64,000 nucleotides of DNA from Bacillota bacterium (GTDB lineage Bacteria; Bacillota; Clostridia; Christensenellales; SZUA-584). This document shows, piece after piece, positions 16,654-24,979 of this stretch; within the stretch, counting starts at the first letter, position 1; each line of letters starts with the position of its first letter. The stretch is taken from positions 62,001-126,000 of the forward strand of contig JAEYKW010000030.1 in assembly GCA_023408075.1 (NCBI GenBank), read 5' to 3'. Both the position numbers and the translations under genes were made by a program. Below the pieces are notes generated by a model. That model worked only from the letters and a program-made list of their open reading frames with translations, did no database searches and was not told the origin of the DNA.

Positions 16654-17216
16654 ACCCCAGTGTAAAAAAGCTTGTCGTATCGGCTCTCGGCGTTGTGATT
16701 AACGTCGTATTGGGAACCGCCGTCTCATGGCTCAGCATACCGCTGCTGTTTCTGGATACGATCGGCACGATTTATGTGGCAGCGAACATCGGTATGCGGT
16801 ACGGAATTTTGACGGGTATCTCCACCAATCTGGTTCTCGGTGCGACGGCGGGTGTGACGGCGATTCCGTTCGCGCTTGTCAACGTGGCTGTGGCGATTGT
16901 TGTGGCATTGATGGCCAAGGGCGGCTTTGGCATCGTGAAGGCCGTCATTACCGGGCTGATTCTGGCGGTCGTCTGTCCGCTTATCGGCACGCCGATTCGG
17001 CTGCTGCTGTTCGGCGGCTTCACCGGTTCCGGGACCGACGTTCTCATCGCGGCTTTAAGGGCTTCCGGACAGGAAATTTTCAATGCCACATTTTTGGGAA
17101 CAGTCGCCGGGAATTTTGTTGATAAAATTGTATCCTGTGTGTTGGTGGCGTTCCTTTTGAAGTACCTGCCGAAAAGCATAACCAAAATCCCCGGCAAGGC
17201 GGCAACTGAAAACTGA
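16650..17216 (+). CDS. ECF transporter S component (CD3073 family)
   Basis: A 188-residue integral membrane protein with about six hydrophobic helices, the size and layout of energy-coupling-factor S components, which bind a vitamin or metabolite and dock on the shared EcfAAT module. Landmarks are AVSWLSIPLLFLDTIGTIYV at the N-terminus and AGNFVDKIVSCVLVAFLLKY near the C-terminus, the latter typical of the S-component ends. No EcfA or EcfT is in the window, so it must use a distant module (group II). The 4-base overlap with the TudS-like gene suggests the substrate is what that enzyme acts on. Confidence 0.8.
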   Translation: MNPSVKKLVVSALGVVINVVLGTAVSWLSIPLLFLDTIGTIYVAANIGMRYGILTGISTNLVLGATAGVTAIPFALVNVAVAIVVALMAKGGFGIVKAVITGLILAVVCPLIGTPIRLLLFGGFTGSGTDVLIAALRASGQEIFNATFLGTVAGNFVDKIVSCVLVAFLLKYLPKSITKIPGKAATEN

Positions 17217-17338
17217 TAATATCGCCTAGGCGCTGCGGCGATACATTGGAACGCAGAGGTTTATAAATGAGATGCAAAGGGCGATGAGAAACCAGGATGA
17301 TCAGAAATCGCCCTCAGCTTGATGAAAAACCCCACCCT

Positions 17339-17627
17339 GTCATGCTGAGGAGCGTAGCGACGTGACTACAGAGTGGAATCATCCCATGGCTAAATGCGTT
17401 TAACATGGGATTTTAGTCCACTCTGTAGTCGATCGCTTACGCTCACTCAAAATCATCATGCACTATAGCACCACAATAAACGAAAAGACAGGCTAGCGGT
17501 CATTCTGAACGAGTGTAGCGAAGTGAAGAATCTGTCTCAACAGATCCTTCGTTGCTACGCTCCTCAGGATGACCGGATTAGCTACTTTCCATAGCAATGA
17601 CACTTAGTACTTTGTCAGTAGCCCGAG
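17339..17627. repeat. 300-bp hairpin repeat, near-full copy 1
   Basis: Non-coding. The first part forms an inverted pair, GACTACAGAGTGGA facing TCCACTCTGTAGTC, with 'cccatgg' inside. The second part is another, from GGTCATTCTGAACGAGTGTA to TACGCTCCTCAGGATGACC, with 'agatccttcgttg' between. The whole matches 52163-52466 in reverse orientation, including ends ('actttgtcag', 'ctatagcaccacaataaacg'). Partial copies lie at 660-775, 1055-1275, 11400-11560, 34085-34225 and 39650-39760. No coding capacity. The rest of 17217-17677 holds nothing else. Confidence 0.85.
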
Positions 17628-17677
17628 GGCGGTGAGAAAGCCCTTTTTCTGTAGCAGAGTAAGATGCGAAATTGCAC

Positions 17678-18370
17678 TTAGATGCCTTCTTCACAGTCTT
17701 CGCTATTGGCAGAGTGAATCATTCGTTGTCTTCTTATCAGAGTAATACCCATGCCTCCCATGCTTATTAATAGCAGAACAGAGGCAATCAAAGAGATAAG
17801 ATCAATATCAGGATTCATAAACAGCAGCATTGCGAGAATTAAAACAATAGGCTGCCACGCTGAAAACAGCTTTACCTTCAGCATACCGACTGATAAGACT
17901 ATAAAACCTGTCGGCAGTAAAATAATCAGGTTCACGATGAAAAGCAGCCCTTTTTTGTCCAGCATTGTTTGCAATCCGGGTAAAAGCTGTTGATATTGAC
18001 TATCATCCAGCGTATCAAACGCCGATGGCACAAAGCTCAGAGCGCCTTTATCCGCAGCCAAGGCAATTGACCCGAAAATAACCAAAAACAGTCCGATAAC
18101 TGCGTGCATATGCGACTTGCTGTTAAGAAGCGATTTGATTCCGAGCGCAATATAAATCAATATGCCCGCAGCCAGGAAAACAAACAAATGAGCGACTTGC
18201 AAATGCTCATTATGTCTGATCTCTTTCACCCAGTCAGACGCATCGTTCATGACGGTTAAGCTTTGCAGATTGGGATGGGAAGCAAAACCGAGAATGAAAA
18301 GCAGCGGCACCAGCAGCATGATGGCACCTAAAATTGTGTCCCTGTAACTTTGCATTTTACTGATCAGCAT
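17678..18370 (-). CDS. Multi-pass membrane protein of unknown function
   Basis: A 230-residue protein with about six hydrophobic segments (for example ILGAIMLLVPLLFILGF, VFLAAGILIYIALGIKS and VIGLFLVIFGSIALAADKG) and a basic C-terminal tail. I do not recognise the family with certainty; the pattern is like DUF4386-type membrane proteins. The start at 18370 follows AAGGGAA. It lies 16 bases after a MerR gene on the same strand, so it is probably the target of that regulator and may take part in response to a membrane-active or hydrophobic compound. Confidence 0.65.
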   Translation of the reverse strand: MLISKMQSYRDTILGAIMLLVPLLFILGFASHPNLQSLTVMNDASDWVKEIRHNEHLQVAHLFVFLAAGILIYIALGIKSLLNSKSHMHAVIGLFLVIFGSIALAADKGALSFVPSAFDTLDDSQYQQLLPGLQTMLDKKGLLFIVNLIILLPTGFIVLSVGMLKVKLFSAWQPIVLILAMLLFMNPDIDLISLIASVLLLISMGGMGITLIRRQRMIHSANSEDCEEGI

Positions 18371-18386
18371 AATTAAATTCCCTTCT

Positions 18387-18938
18387 TTATTGTGTTTCGG
18401 TTTCTGTCGGTATTCTTGCTCTTTCACAGATTTGCTCAATCTCTTCCGCACTGAACCCCAGAACCTCCAGAAAATCGAGATGGATTTTCGGGCTTCGCTT
18501 TTCGAGATAAGCGTGGAGCTTTGCGATGGATGATTCATCGGCACCCATGATACTCAAGGATTCAGAAATGAGATGTCTTCTGGTTACGGCCGCAGGCTGA
18601 CTCATGCCATTCTCCCCGCTAAGCAGCTTTAATATGATATCCTGCCGCTCCCGTATCTTTCTTGCTTCTTTGTTCAAGAAGCTAAGCGTTTTATCTAGAA
18701 TATCTCTATATCCATCATCATTTTCGGACGTTTTGATAAGTTCTGCTATTCCCGCAAGACTGACTCCTGCTTCGCGATATAGACAGATCCTCTCAAGTGT
18801 CGTCAGTGCTTCCTCAGAATAGAGCCTATAATTTGCTTGGCTCCTTTCGCTGGGTTTTAATAGGCCGAGCGAATCATAATAAAGCAAGGTGCTTCGCGAC
18901 AATTTTGACTGTCTACTCAAATCCTTAATTGTGTACAT
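18387..18938 (-). CDS. MerR family transcriptional regulator
   Basis: A 183-residue regulator. Residues 1-70 are the MerR winged helix-turn-helix (MYTIKDLSRQSKLSRSTLLY, then YYDSLGLLKPSERSQANYRL, then AGVSLAGIAELI). A coiled-coil dimer helix (about 80-110, KEARKIRERQDIILKLL) leads to a C-terminal domain with no metal-binding cysteines, so it is likely a small-molecule or multidrug-type sensor. The start at 18938 fits the family N-terminus; the upstream ATG at 18959 adds seven unlikely residues. It is followed at 16 bases by a membrane-protein gene. Confidence 0.85.
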   Translation of the reverse strand: MYTIKDLSRQSKLSRSTLLYYDSLGLLKPSERSQANYRLYSEEALTTLERICLYREAGVSLAGIAELIKTSENDDGYRDILDKTLSFLNKEARKIRERQDIILKLLSGENGMSQPAAVTRRHLISESLSIMGADESSIAKLHAYLEKRSPKIHLDFLEVLGFSAEEIEQICERARIPTETETQ

Positions 18939-19096
18939 TCTTCCACCGCCTGAAATCATGCTAAACTATAAAGCTATAGTCATGTCAAACATTTTATACT
19001 GTAAAATTGAAAAACAAAACAAATAAAGAGCTTGGTCAAAAAATATGCCAAAGCTTTATACCATGCCATATCATATTTTCTTGAGAATTTATAACC

Positions 19097-20551
19097 TTAA
19101 TCCCGATCGGTTGTTTCCGCATCGGGCAAAGGAACACGCATGTACACACCGCCGAAATCGAGGCCCAAATCGGTGTCCTTCAGCGTGAAATTTCCCACGT
19201 CTGCGCGTATTGTGATCGTATCCCCATCATAGCGGTGCACGCTGAAGCCCTTATCCTCCCGGCCCCATATGCGCAAAATGCCTTCCTCTTTGAAGTTGCA
19301 GCTCATGGGATATTCCATATAATCCCGGAAGCCCTGCCTGATTTCCTCATAGGTCCAGCCCTTAGGCCCCGCATAAAGCGTGCGGTCTTCCAGTATGAAC
19401 GACCAATTGCCGTTCTGCTGCTCCCAGAGGGAGCGGTCATAAGGTGCGTCCAGGTCGTCCTGCTTATTGGAGTAAGCTATAAGCGGAGAGAAAAACAGCA
19501 TGAAAGCCAGCACGACAATGGCAATGCCCCCAAGAGTACCTGCTGCCACCGCCCATGCCGAGGGTTTTCTCTTTTTCTGCGGCAGTGCTGCGGTATATCG
19601 GGGTGCAAAGGAGGTGCGTTCTGCAGCAACAGGGTCGGGTGCGTCCTTATCATAGCTGCGCATCCGCTTCCGGTTTTGCTCATAGAAAAATTCGCGCGTT
19701 TCGGATTCGCATATCATGGTGTCGGAGGATATATCCACCAGTATCAGCTGATACCGGATGGTATGCTTGCCGTTTTTGAGGTGCAGCTCGGAATAGGGAA
19801 TTTGAACCCAGTGATCCTGCCAGCTGCTTTCATCGTATTGCGGCTTTTTTGAGGTGACCGCGCCGACATGACCCATCAGGTCCGAAAAGCTGTTGTTGGC
19901 GTCTGGAAGCGGATGCCCGTCTTTGTCCAGCAGGCGAAGCACCGCTTGTACGTAGATATCCTTGCGACCGCAGACGCTCAGGTCGAAATGAACCCGGAAG
20001 GCACCTTCTCCGCCGTGATCCGTGTTGTTCTCCAGCCATATGTTTGAGAATGCTCCGCTTGCGGTCGGCAACGCCTTGTCGCCGGAAACCGCCAGGTTTT
20101 CCGCGAGCAGCCGATACCGGTTAACTGCCTGCCACTGGGGCCAGGCGGTTTGCGACGCTTCTTGATGCGCACGCGCGACATAGGCATTCAGGTGCGGCTG
20201 ACACTGGTCTTCCAGGCTATCCAGCCTGCTGCGTAAAGGGCTGCTCATATCTCTCTTGAATTTGACCGAGAGCACCGTACTGATCTTTGTGTTGGACGTG
20301 CTGCTTTGCGCTCCCACGCTGCTGCCGAATGCATGTCCTGTCATGCGCGTGCCATACTGAGTGGGGGGGAATATATACGCGCTCCCATAGGTTGCGTTCG
20401 AGCCTATACTTGTGCCATGCGTCTGGGTCTGTGTACCGGTCACGACTTCCTGAACCGAATCCACCAGCCAGCCGAAGGCGGCAAACGTCTCGGTGTAAAA
20501 CTCCAGCCAGTGATGCGGCATCTGCAGCACCTTAAACTCGTATTGCGCCAT
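19097..20551 (-). CDS. Single-pass membrane protein with outer C-terminal domain, unknown
   Basis: A 484-residue protein I cannot assign. Residues 1-325 have no signal peptide and are predicted cytoplasmic: a short start with FKVLQMPHHWLEFY, a Ser/Thr/Gly-rich stretch (38-92), a helical part (100-150) and a beta-rich region (about 165-290) recalling an immunoglobulin-like fold. A basic stretch KKRKP precedes one membrane helix (about 333-357). The last 120 residues should be outside. Third gene of an apparent operon after the LRR lipoprotein and a small membrane protein (25-bp gap). No Pro-rich linker or sorting signal. Confidence 0.6.
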   Translation of the reverse strand: MAQYEFKVLQMPHHWLEFYTETFAAFGWLVDSVQEVVTGTQTQTHGTSIGSNATYGSAYIFPPTQYGTRMTGHAFGSSVGAQSSTSNTKISTVLSVKFKRDMSSPLRSRLDSLEDQCQPHLNAYVARAHQEASQTAWPQWQAVNRYRLLAENLAVSGDKALPTASGAFSNIWLENNTDHGGEGAFRVHFDLSVCGRKDIYVQAVLRLLDKDGHPLPDANNSFSDLMGHVGAVTSKKPQYDESSWQDHWVQIPYSELHLKNGKHTIRYQLILVDISSDTMICESETREFFYEQNRKRMRSYDKDAPDPVAAERTSFAPRYTAALPQKKRKPSAWAVAAGTLGGIAIVVLAFMLFFSPLIAYSNKQDDLDAPYDRSLWEQQNGNWSFILEDRTLYAGPKGWTYEEIRQGFRDYMEYPMSCNFKEEGILRIWGREDKGFSVHRYDGDTITIRADVGNFTLKDTDLGLDFGGVYMRVPLPDAETTDRD

Positions 20552-20576
20552 GGATCATAACCTCCTGAAATAATGA

Positions 20577-21101
20577 TTATTCGTTGAGAAATCCGTATAA
20601 AACTGATTCCGCGCCTGTTTCAAAGCGGAACTGTCGCGCTATGCTTTGAGCGGCGTCTCGGTCCATCGGCTCATGAAGAATAGCCGTCTTCTCCATTTGC
20701 GCATCCGTGCCATAAATCAGCACAATCATATCCCTGCCAATCTCCACGCGGCGCAGGCGGTTTGCCTTTCGGTTAAAACGAATGACTTGGGTATTTAACA
20801 ATATCCCGAAGCAGGAAATGGATACCTCCATCGCAGTGCTGCCGGGTTGAATGCTGTTTTCCGTTCTGATAACGGCCGGGCATACATGAAGCAACTCGTT
20901 TTCTGCTATAAGCCGGGCGGATTTGAGGGTACACAGCGCTCTCAAGGCAAAAGCTGCGGTCACAACAGTGATGGCAGCGAAAAGTGTGAACGGAACGATG
21001 TGGGATGAAAGGCCATCTGCAATATAAAACAGTGAGCAGACAGTGATTCCCAAAACGGCGAAAAATCCATAACGGCGTACTCGGGTTCGAAGCGTTTTCA
21101 A
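20577..21101 (-). CDS. Small membrane protein of unknown function
   Basis: A 174-residue protein with two adjacent N-terminal membrane helices (about 12-30 and 34-54) and a soluble C-terminal domain of about 115 residues, mostly strands with one helix near the end, on the cytoplasmic side if the basic N-terminus (MKTLRTRVRR) is inside. The layout recalls bacterial PH-like domain proteins, but the sequence does not prove it. It lies between the LRR lipoprotein gene (45-bp gap) and the 484-residue membrane protein gene (25-bp gap), all on the minus strand. Confidence 0.6.
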   Translation of the reverse strand: MKTLRTRVRRYGFFAVLGITVCSLFYIADGLSSHIVPFTLFAAITVVTAAFALRALCTLKSARLIAENELLHVCPAVIRTENSIQPGSTAMEVSISCFGILLNTQVIRFNRKANRLRRVEIGRDMIVLIYGTDAQMEKTAILHEPMDRDAAQSIARQFRFETGAESVLYGFLNE

Positions 21102-21146
21102 TCAGCATCCCTCCGCGTTCTTTTTTTATGAGCCTATCCCGTCGTG

Positions 21147-23000
21147 TCAATTGCTCTTTATGACCGTACAGCCGTTGCTTATCAACGTGTCTACAGTCTG
21201 CGGTGTGTCGTACATCGCGCTCTCCAGGTTCAAAAAGCGCAGCGTTTTGATGCCGGACAGCGGCGAAAGATCACTGACCTTTATGCCGGAGAGGGTGAGC
21301 ATCCGAAGCTGCGCCATGCCGGCAAGGGGGCTTAAGTCGTCAATCACAAAGTCCTTTACGGCTGTCGTGTGTGAAAGGTAAAGGTATTTAAGGCCGGTCA
21401 GCCCGCTCAGCGGCACGATGCACTGCGGCACATCCAAAAAGATATCGGTTTCGTTAAGGTTCAGGAATTCAAGCTTTGTCAAATCTTTCAGCGGCGTCAG
21501 ATCTTTCACCGCCGTGAGGGAGGCGTCCAGATATTTCAGGTTGGTCAGGCCCGACAGTGCGCTGAGATCACTCACCAGCCCCGAACCCGAAATATCCAGC
21601 GATTCCAGGCCGGTCATTCCGGAAAGATCCGCCAGATCTTTGTTGGTCAGCATGGTGGGCCTGTCGCCGTATATGCCTGCGCTCAGATGCTTGAGTGATG
21701 AAATGCCCGCAACCGTTTTGATATTGCCGTTAAAAAATCTAAGGCCTTCTATACGCAGGGTTTCCAGCTTTGTCAGCCCGGAAAGCGGGCTTAAATCGGG
21801 CAATACTTGATTGAGGGATAAACCCAGCTCGGTCAGGCTTGTCAGGCTGGCGAGCGGCGCCACGTCGCTGATAAAATAAATCTTGTCGGGATCTTTTCCG
21901 GCCATCTGCGCTCCGTCAATAACGTTGGCGGACAGATCCAGCTTCTCGAGAGCTGTAAGGGCAGACAGCGGCGCTAAATCTTCAATTTGGTTGGCGGACA
22001 AGTCCAGCTCTTTCAGCGCTGTGAGTCCCGCGAGCGCCTCAAGATCATCACTTGTAATGCCGCTGCCTGTAAAACTCAGTGATTCCAGCTTATTCAGCCC
22101 TGTGACCACGGAAAAATCTTCTGTCTTGCAGTTTGATACGTTCAGCCTGGTCAGGCCAGTTAACCCTGTCAACGCGTTCAGGCTGTCTGGGTAGTTATAA
22201 CTGAGATCCAGACTTTTTAAGGCGGTCAGCCCCGCCAGCGCGTCGATGTTTGTGATGTCATTCCAGCTGATATCCAGAAGCGTGAGATTTGTTAGCGCCG
22301 AAAGCGCGCTGATGTCGGTGATGCCGCTCCAGCTTATATTCAGTTCGGTAACATCCGTCAATCCCTTCAGGCTGGACAGGTCGATTCCTTCGTTATCGGA
22401 AAGATTGAGCGATTGCAAATCCGGCAGGGCCGCCAGCGCGGAAAAATCTGTGAGACCGGTGCTCATCAGTGTGAGCTTTTTGAGCGCCGTCAGCTGCAAA
22501 ACATCGCTTAAATCATCAAGCGGGCCGCTGAATGCGGCTTCGGTCAGGTGGGGCAGGCTGCTTAACTGGTCAATGTCGGAAATCTGTGAATACCCGGATA
22601 TGTCGAGCGAATTCAGATTCTTAAAGTGCTTGAAATCCGCGCAGCTTATTTGGGGTATTGTGTATTTGCCCATCGTTGGGTAAACCGGGATGCTCTCCTG
22701 GTTGACCTCAGTGAGCGCTTTTTTTACGATCACCGTATGGATGCCGTCCAGCTCGCTTGCTTTGATATCGCCCTCCTGCTTGTTTAAATAGTCGCGCGCG
22801 ATCAGCTCAACTATGCGGTCCGTCCATTCAACCGTATAGTCGGCAGGTTCTTGCTGCGTCGGCAATGGTTCGGCTGTCGCCTGCGTTTGAGGCGAAGTCA
22901 CGGAGGGTTCTGAAGGCCGCCCTGCTTCGGAGGGCTGGCATCCCGCGGCGGCGCAGGTGAACAGCAGTATAATCAGTGCCAGCAAAAATGTTCTTTTCAT
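21147..23000 (-). CDS. Leucine-rich repeat (internalin-type) lipoprotein
   Basis: A 617-residue protein. The signal peptide ends in a lipobox, TCAAAGC, with the lipid-accepting Cys near residue 20. After a Ser/Pro/Thr linker and a short cap (about 50-115) come some twenty leucine-rich repeats of 20-23 residues of internalin type, for example LTALKSLDLSYNYPDSLNAL and LTGLTRLNVSNCK. Repeats of this type give a curved solenoid that binds protein ligands on the cell surface. The start at 23000 is set by the lipoprotein signal; an upstream frame into 23252 lacks a ribosome site. It appears to head a three-gene operon of surface proteins. Confidence 0.85.
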   Translation of the reverse strand: MKRTFLLALIILLFTCAAAGCQPSEAGRPSEPSVTSPQTQATAEPLPTQQEPADYTVEWTDRIVELIARDYLNKQEGDIKASELDGIHTVIVKKALTEVNQESIPVYPTMGKYTIPQISCADFKHFKNLNSLDISGYSQISDIDQLSSLPHLTEAAFSGPLDDLSDVLQLTALKKLTLMSTGLTDFSALAALPDLQSLNLSDNEGIDLSSLKGLTDVTELNISWSGITDISALSALTNLTLLDISWNDITNIDALAGLTALKSLDLSYNYPDSLNALTGLTGLTRLNVSNCKTEDFSVVTGLNKLESLSFTGSGITSDDLEALAGLTALKELDLSANQIEDLAPLSALTALEKLDLSANVIDGAQMAGKDPDKIYFISDVAPLASLTSLTELGLSLNQVLPDLSPLSGLTKLETLRIEGLRFFNGNIKTVAGISSLKHLSAGIYGDRPTMLTNKDLADLSGMTGLESLDISGSGLVSDLSALSGLTNLKYLDASLTAVKDLTPLKDLTKLEFLNLNETDIFLDVPQCIVPLSGLTGLKYLYLSHTTAVKDFVIDDLSPLAGMAQLRMLTLSGIKVSDLSPLSGIKTLRFLNLESAMYDTPQTVDTLISNGCTVIKSN

Positions 23001-23208
23001 GATTGACCACCCTTTCATTTGGTTAGCATTTAAGTTTGCATTTGCTTCTGAGTCTAGAATCAAATACGGGGGATATTGGCTAAATTCTGTTATCAATATT
23101 AACTGGAATGGATTGAGACGGGTATCGTCCAAAAAGTATGAATCGCTAAAAAGCCCTGCCAGTCTGGCAGGGCGCGCGCAAGTTCCGCCATGTGCCGGAT
23201 ATAGATTG

Positions 23209-24594
23209 TTATTTGATGAGCTTTTGAATGAGGTCGGTCTTGCTGCGAACACCCAGTTTGTAATAGATATTTTGGATATGTGTCTTGACGGTGCTTTCGC
23301 TGATAAAAAGTTCTTCTGAAATCAGGCGGTAGGTATAGCCCTTGAGCAGAAGAGCAGCGATCTGATTTTCGCGCTCTGTTAGCACGGCGGCATGGAAAGC
23401 AGCCTCCATTGTCTGCTGTTGCTGTTCCGGAGACATGTTTTCTACAATTGCGAAAAACTCGCTGCTTCTGAGAAGTTTGGTCAGTTGTTTGTGCAGCGGC
23501 GGCAAAATCACCAGCGCCACGCACACAACCGCAAGACCCATCAGCGTTGGCACATCACTGTTTGTCGCGCCTGTGACAAGTCCTGCAATCAGCTCTCCCA
23601 GCAGCACGCCCGCTACGTTGGCGGACAGCCCAAGACCCATCAGCTTTGCCGGATTGTTGTGAAAATCCAGCATTTCGCCAAGAATACTCCACCAAAAAAG
23701 ATCGTTGATACCGAAAGCCCCTAGAAGCAATGTGTTGACAACCAGATAGCTGACTGCCGTGCGGTCCAGCAGCAAAAAGGCAATGAAGCCAAAACCCTGA
23801 ATGGCGAGGGCGGCATACAGGACGTAGCTTCGATTCACTTTTTTTTGAGGAAGTCGTGCGATAATGACGAGTGCGGCAATATAGGGAATGGCCCAATACC
23901 AGCTTGTGAGCGTGGTCAGATGTGCGAAGGCGGGGTTCACAACCTGAAACATTAACCCGGAGTTGATGGTGATGACGATAATAAACAGACACAGCAGCGC
24001 AAAGGGACTCAGGATTGAGGTGTGCTGTATGCGGCTGGAAGGCGGGCGTACTTCAGGGGCGCTTTTGGGTAAACGCGCGATGAAAACGAGCGAGACGGCG
24101 AGACACAGCATGGACAAACTGAGGCCAACCTGCGGCAGCAGGTGAATGGCTGTCATATTGAGACCGATCATCAGAGTCGTGCCTATGGCGATAGAGGCTG
24201 CAACAGTTCCCATTCGTTGATTCTGCGATGAGCAACGGCGGTAAAACCAACCCCAGGCGGCGTTCCAGAGTCCCGCTAAAAACGCTACGATGGGCAGCGA
24301 AATCGTCCAAAGCACGGAGGGTGCAAAAAAGAATACGCCACTGCCTGCGATACACAGCCCGGCAGCGGTCAGCATTATTTTTCTTGCAGTTTTGATGTTC
24401 TTTATTATAAATCCGCAAGCAAACAGTCCGGCGGCATGAAAAATAATGGCGTGCAGCATCAGATTCCCCGGATCAACATGATAAGCCTCAAACAAGGCGT
24501 AGAGGGTTTGTCCCTCATAAGCAAATGAGAGCAGCCATGCGTCGAAGAAGGAAAAAGCGAGGATTGATATGGTGCGGTGATGAATACTGCTCAA
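23209..24594 (-). CDS. LuxR-type regulator with 12-TM MFS-like sensor domain
   Basis: A 461-residue protein fusing an MFS-like membrane domain of about twelve helices (1-385) with a C-terminal LuxR helix-turn-helix (about 398-461: LTERENQIAALLLKGYTYRL, then ISESTVKTHIQNIYYKLGV). Such fusions are numerous in gut Actinobacteria (Eggerthellaceae) and occur in some Clostridia; they are thought to sense small molecules at the membrane and regulate neighbouring genes. The start is TTG at 24594, with GAGAGGAGG just before. The LRR lipoprotein operon begins 208 bases downstream on the same strand and is the obvious candidate target. Confidence 0.85.
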   Translation of the reverse strand: MSSIHHRTISILAFSFFDAWLLSFAYEGQTLYALFEAYHVDPGNLMLHAIIFHAAGLFACGFIIKNIKTARKIMLTAAGLCIAGSGVFFFAPSVLWTISLPIVAFLAGLWNAAWGWFYRRCSSQNQRMGTVAASIAIGTTLMIGLNMTAIHLLPQVGLSLSMLCLAVSLVFIARLPKSAPEVRPPSSRIQHTSILSPFALLCLFIIVITINSGLMFQVVNPAFAHLTTLTSWYWAIPYIAALVIIARLPQKKVNRSYVLYAALAIQGFGFIAFLLLDRTAVSYLVVNTLLLGAFGINDLFWWSILGEMLDFHNNPAKLMGLGLSANVAGVLLGELIAGLVTGATNSDVPTLMGLAVVCVALVILPPLHKQLTKLLRSSEFFAIVENMSPEQQQQTMEAAFHAAVLTERENQIAALLLKGYTYRLISEELFISESTVKTHIQNIYYKLGVRSKTDLIQKLIK

Positions 24595-24769
24595 AGCACA
24601 CCTCCTCTCAACCGTTGTTTATCGGGCACTTGCGGAAGATCAAAGCTAGAATAAATTATATCATAATGCTGAATTAAGAAAAAGCTTACACACTCCAATA
24701 TTGACACCTCATAAAAGGGGCTTCTTTTTAATATGCAATACACACGTAATATACAAATTTATTTTTGGA

Positions 24770-24809
24770 AAAAATAAAAAACCACGAAACCTAGTGTTTA
24801 TCGTGGTTT
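24770..24809 (-). terminator. Rho-independent terminator of the tRNA-Arg gene
   Basis: On the minus strand AAACCACGA pairs with TCGTGGTTT around a 13-base loop, followed by TTTTATTTTTT. It begins 3 bases after the tRNA 3' end. Confidence 0.85.
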
Positions 24810-24811
24810 AT

Positions 24812-24888
24812 TGGCGTGCCCGGGGGGATTCGAACCCTCGACCTTTTGATTCGTAGTCAAACACTCTATCCGGCTGAGCTACGGGCAC
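24812..24888 (-). tRNA. tRNA-Arg (anticodon ACG)
   Basis: A complete cloverleaf on the minus strand: acceptor GTGCCCG/CGGGCAC, D arm GCTC...GAGT, anticodon stem TTTGA/TCAAA with loop CTACGAA giving anticodon ACG, T arm GAGGG-TTCGAAT-CCCCC, discriminator G and an encoded CCA. ACG (read as ICG after A-to-I editing) decodes CGU, CGC and CGA. It is flanked by its own promoter and terminator. No sign of an integrated element at its 3' end. Confidence 0.97.
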
Positions 24889-24910
24889 TTGGTTTTTTAA
24901 GCGCTTAAAC

Positions 24911-24939
24911 ATTCTAATATAATCACTTTGGGTTGTCAA
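24911..24939 (-). promoter_or_regulatory. Promoter of the tRNA-Arg gene
   Basis: On the minus strand, TTGACA at 24939-24934, a 17-bp spacer and TAGAAT at 24916-24911. The tRNA begins 22 bases beyond the -10. A TTTAAGCGCTTAAA palindrome lies between. Confidence 0.75.
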
Positions 24940-24979
24940 TACGAAAACCGATGTTATTTGCTCACTAAAAAATTATCAA

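Noticed and set aside
17277..17314. Terminator after the ECF gene
   Set aside because: AAGGGCGAT and ATCGCCCT can pair, but the loop is long and no T-run follows, so it may only be a degraded copy of the hairpin at 16001.
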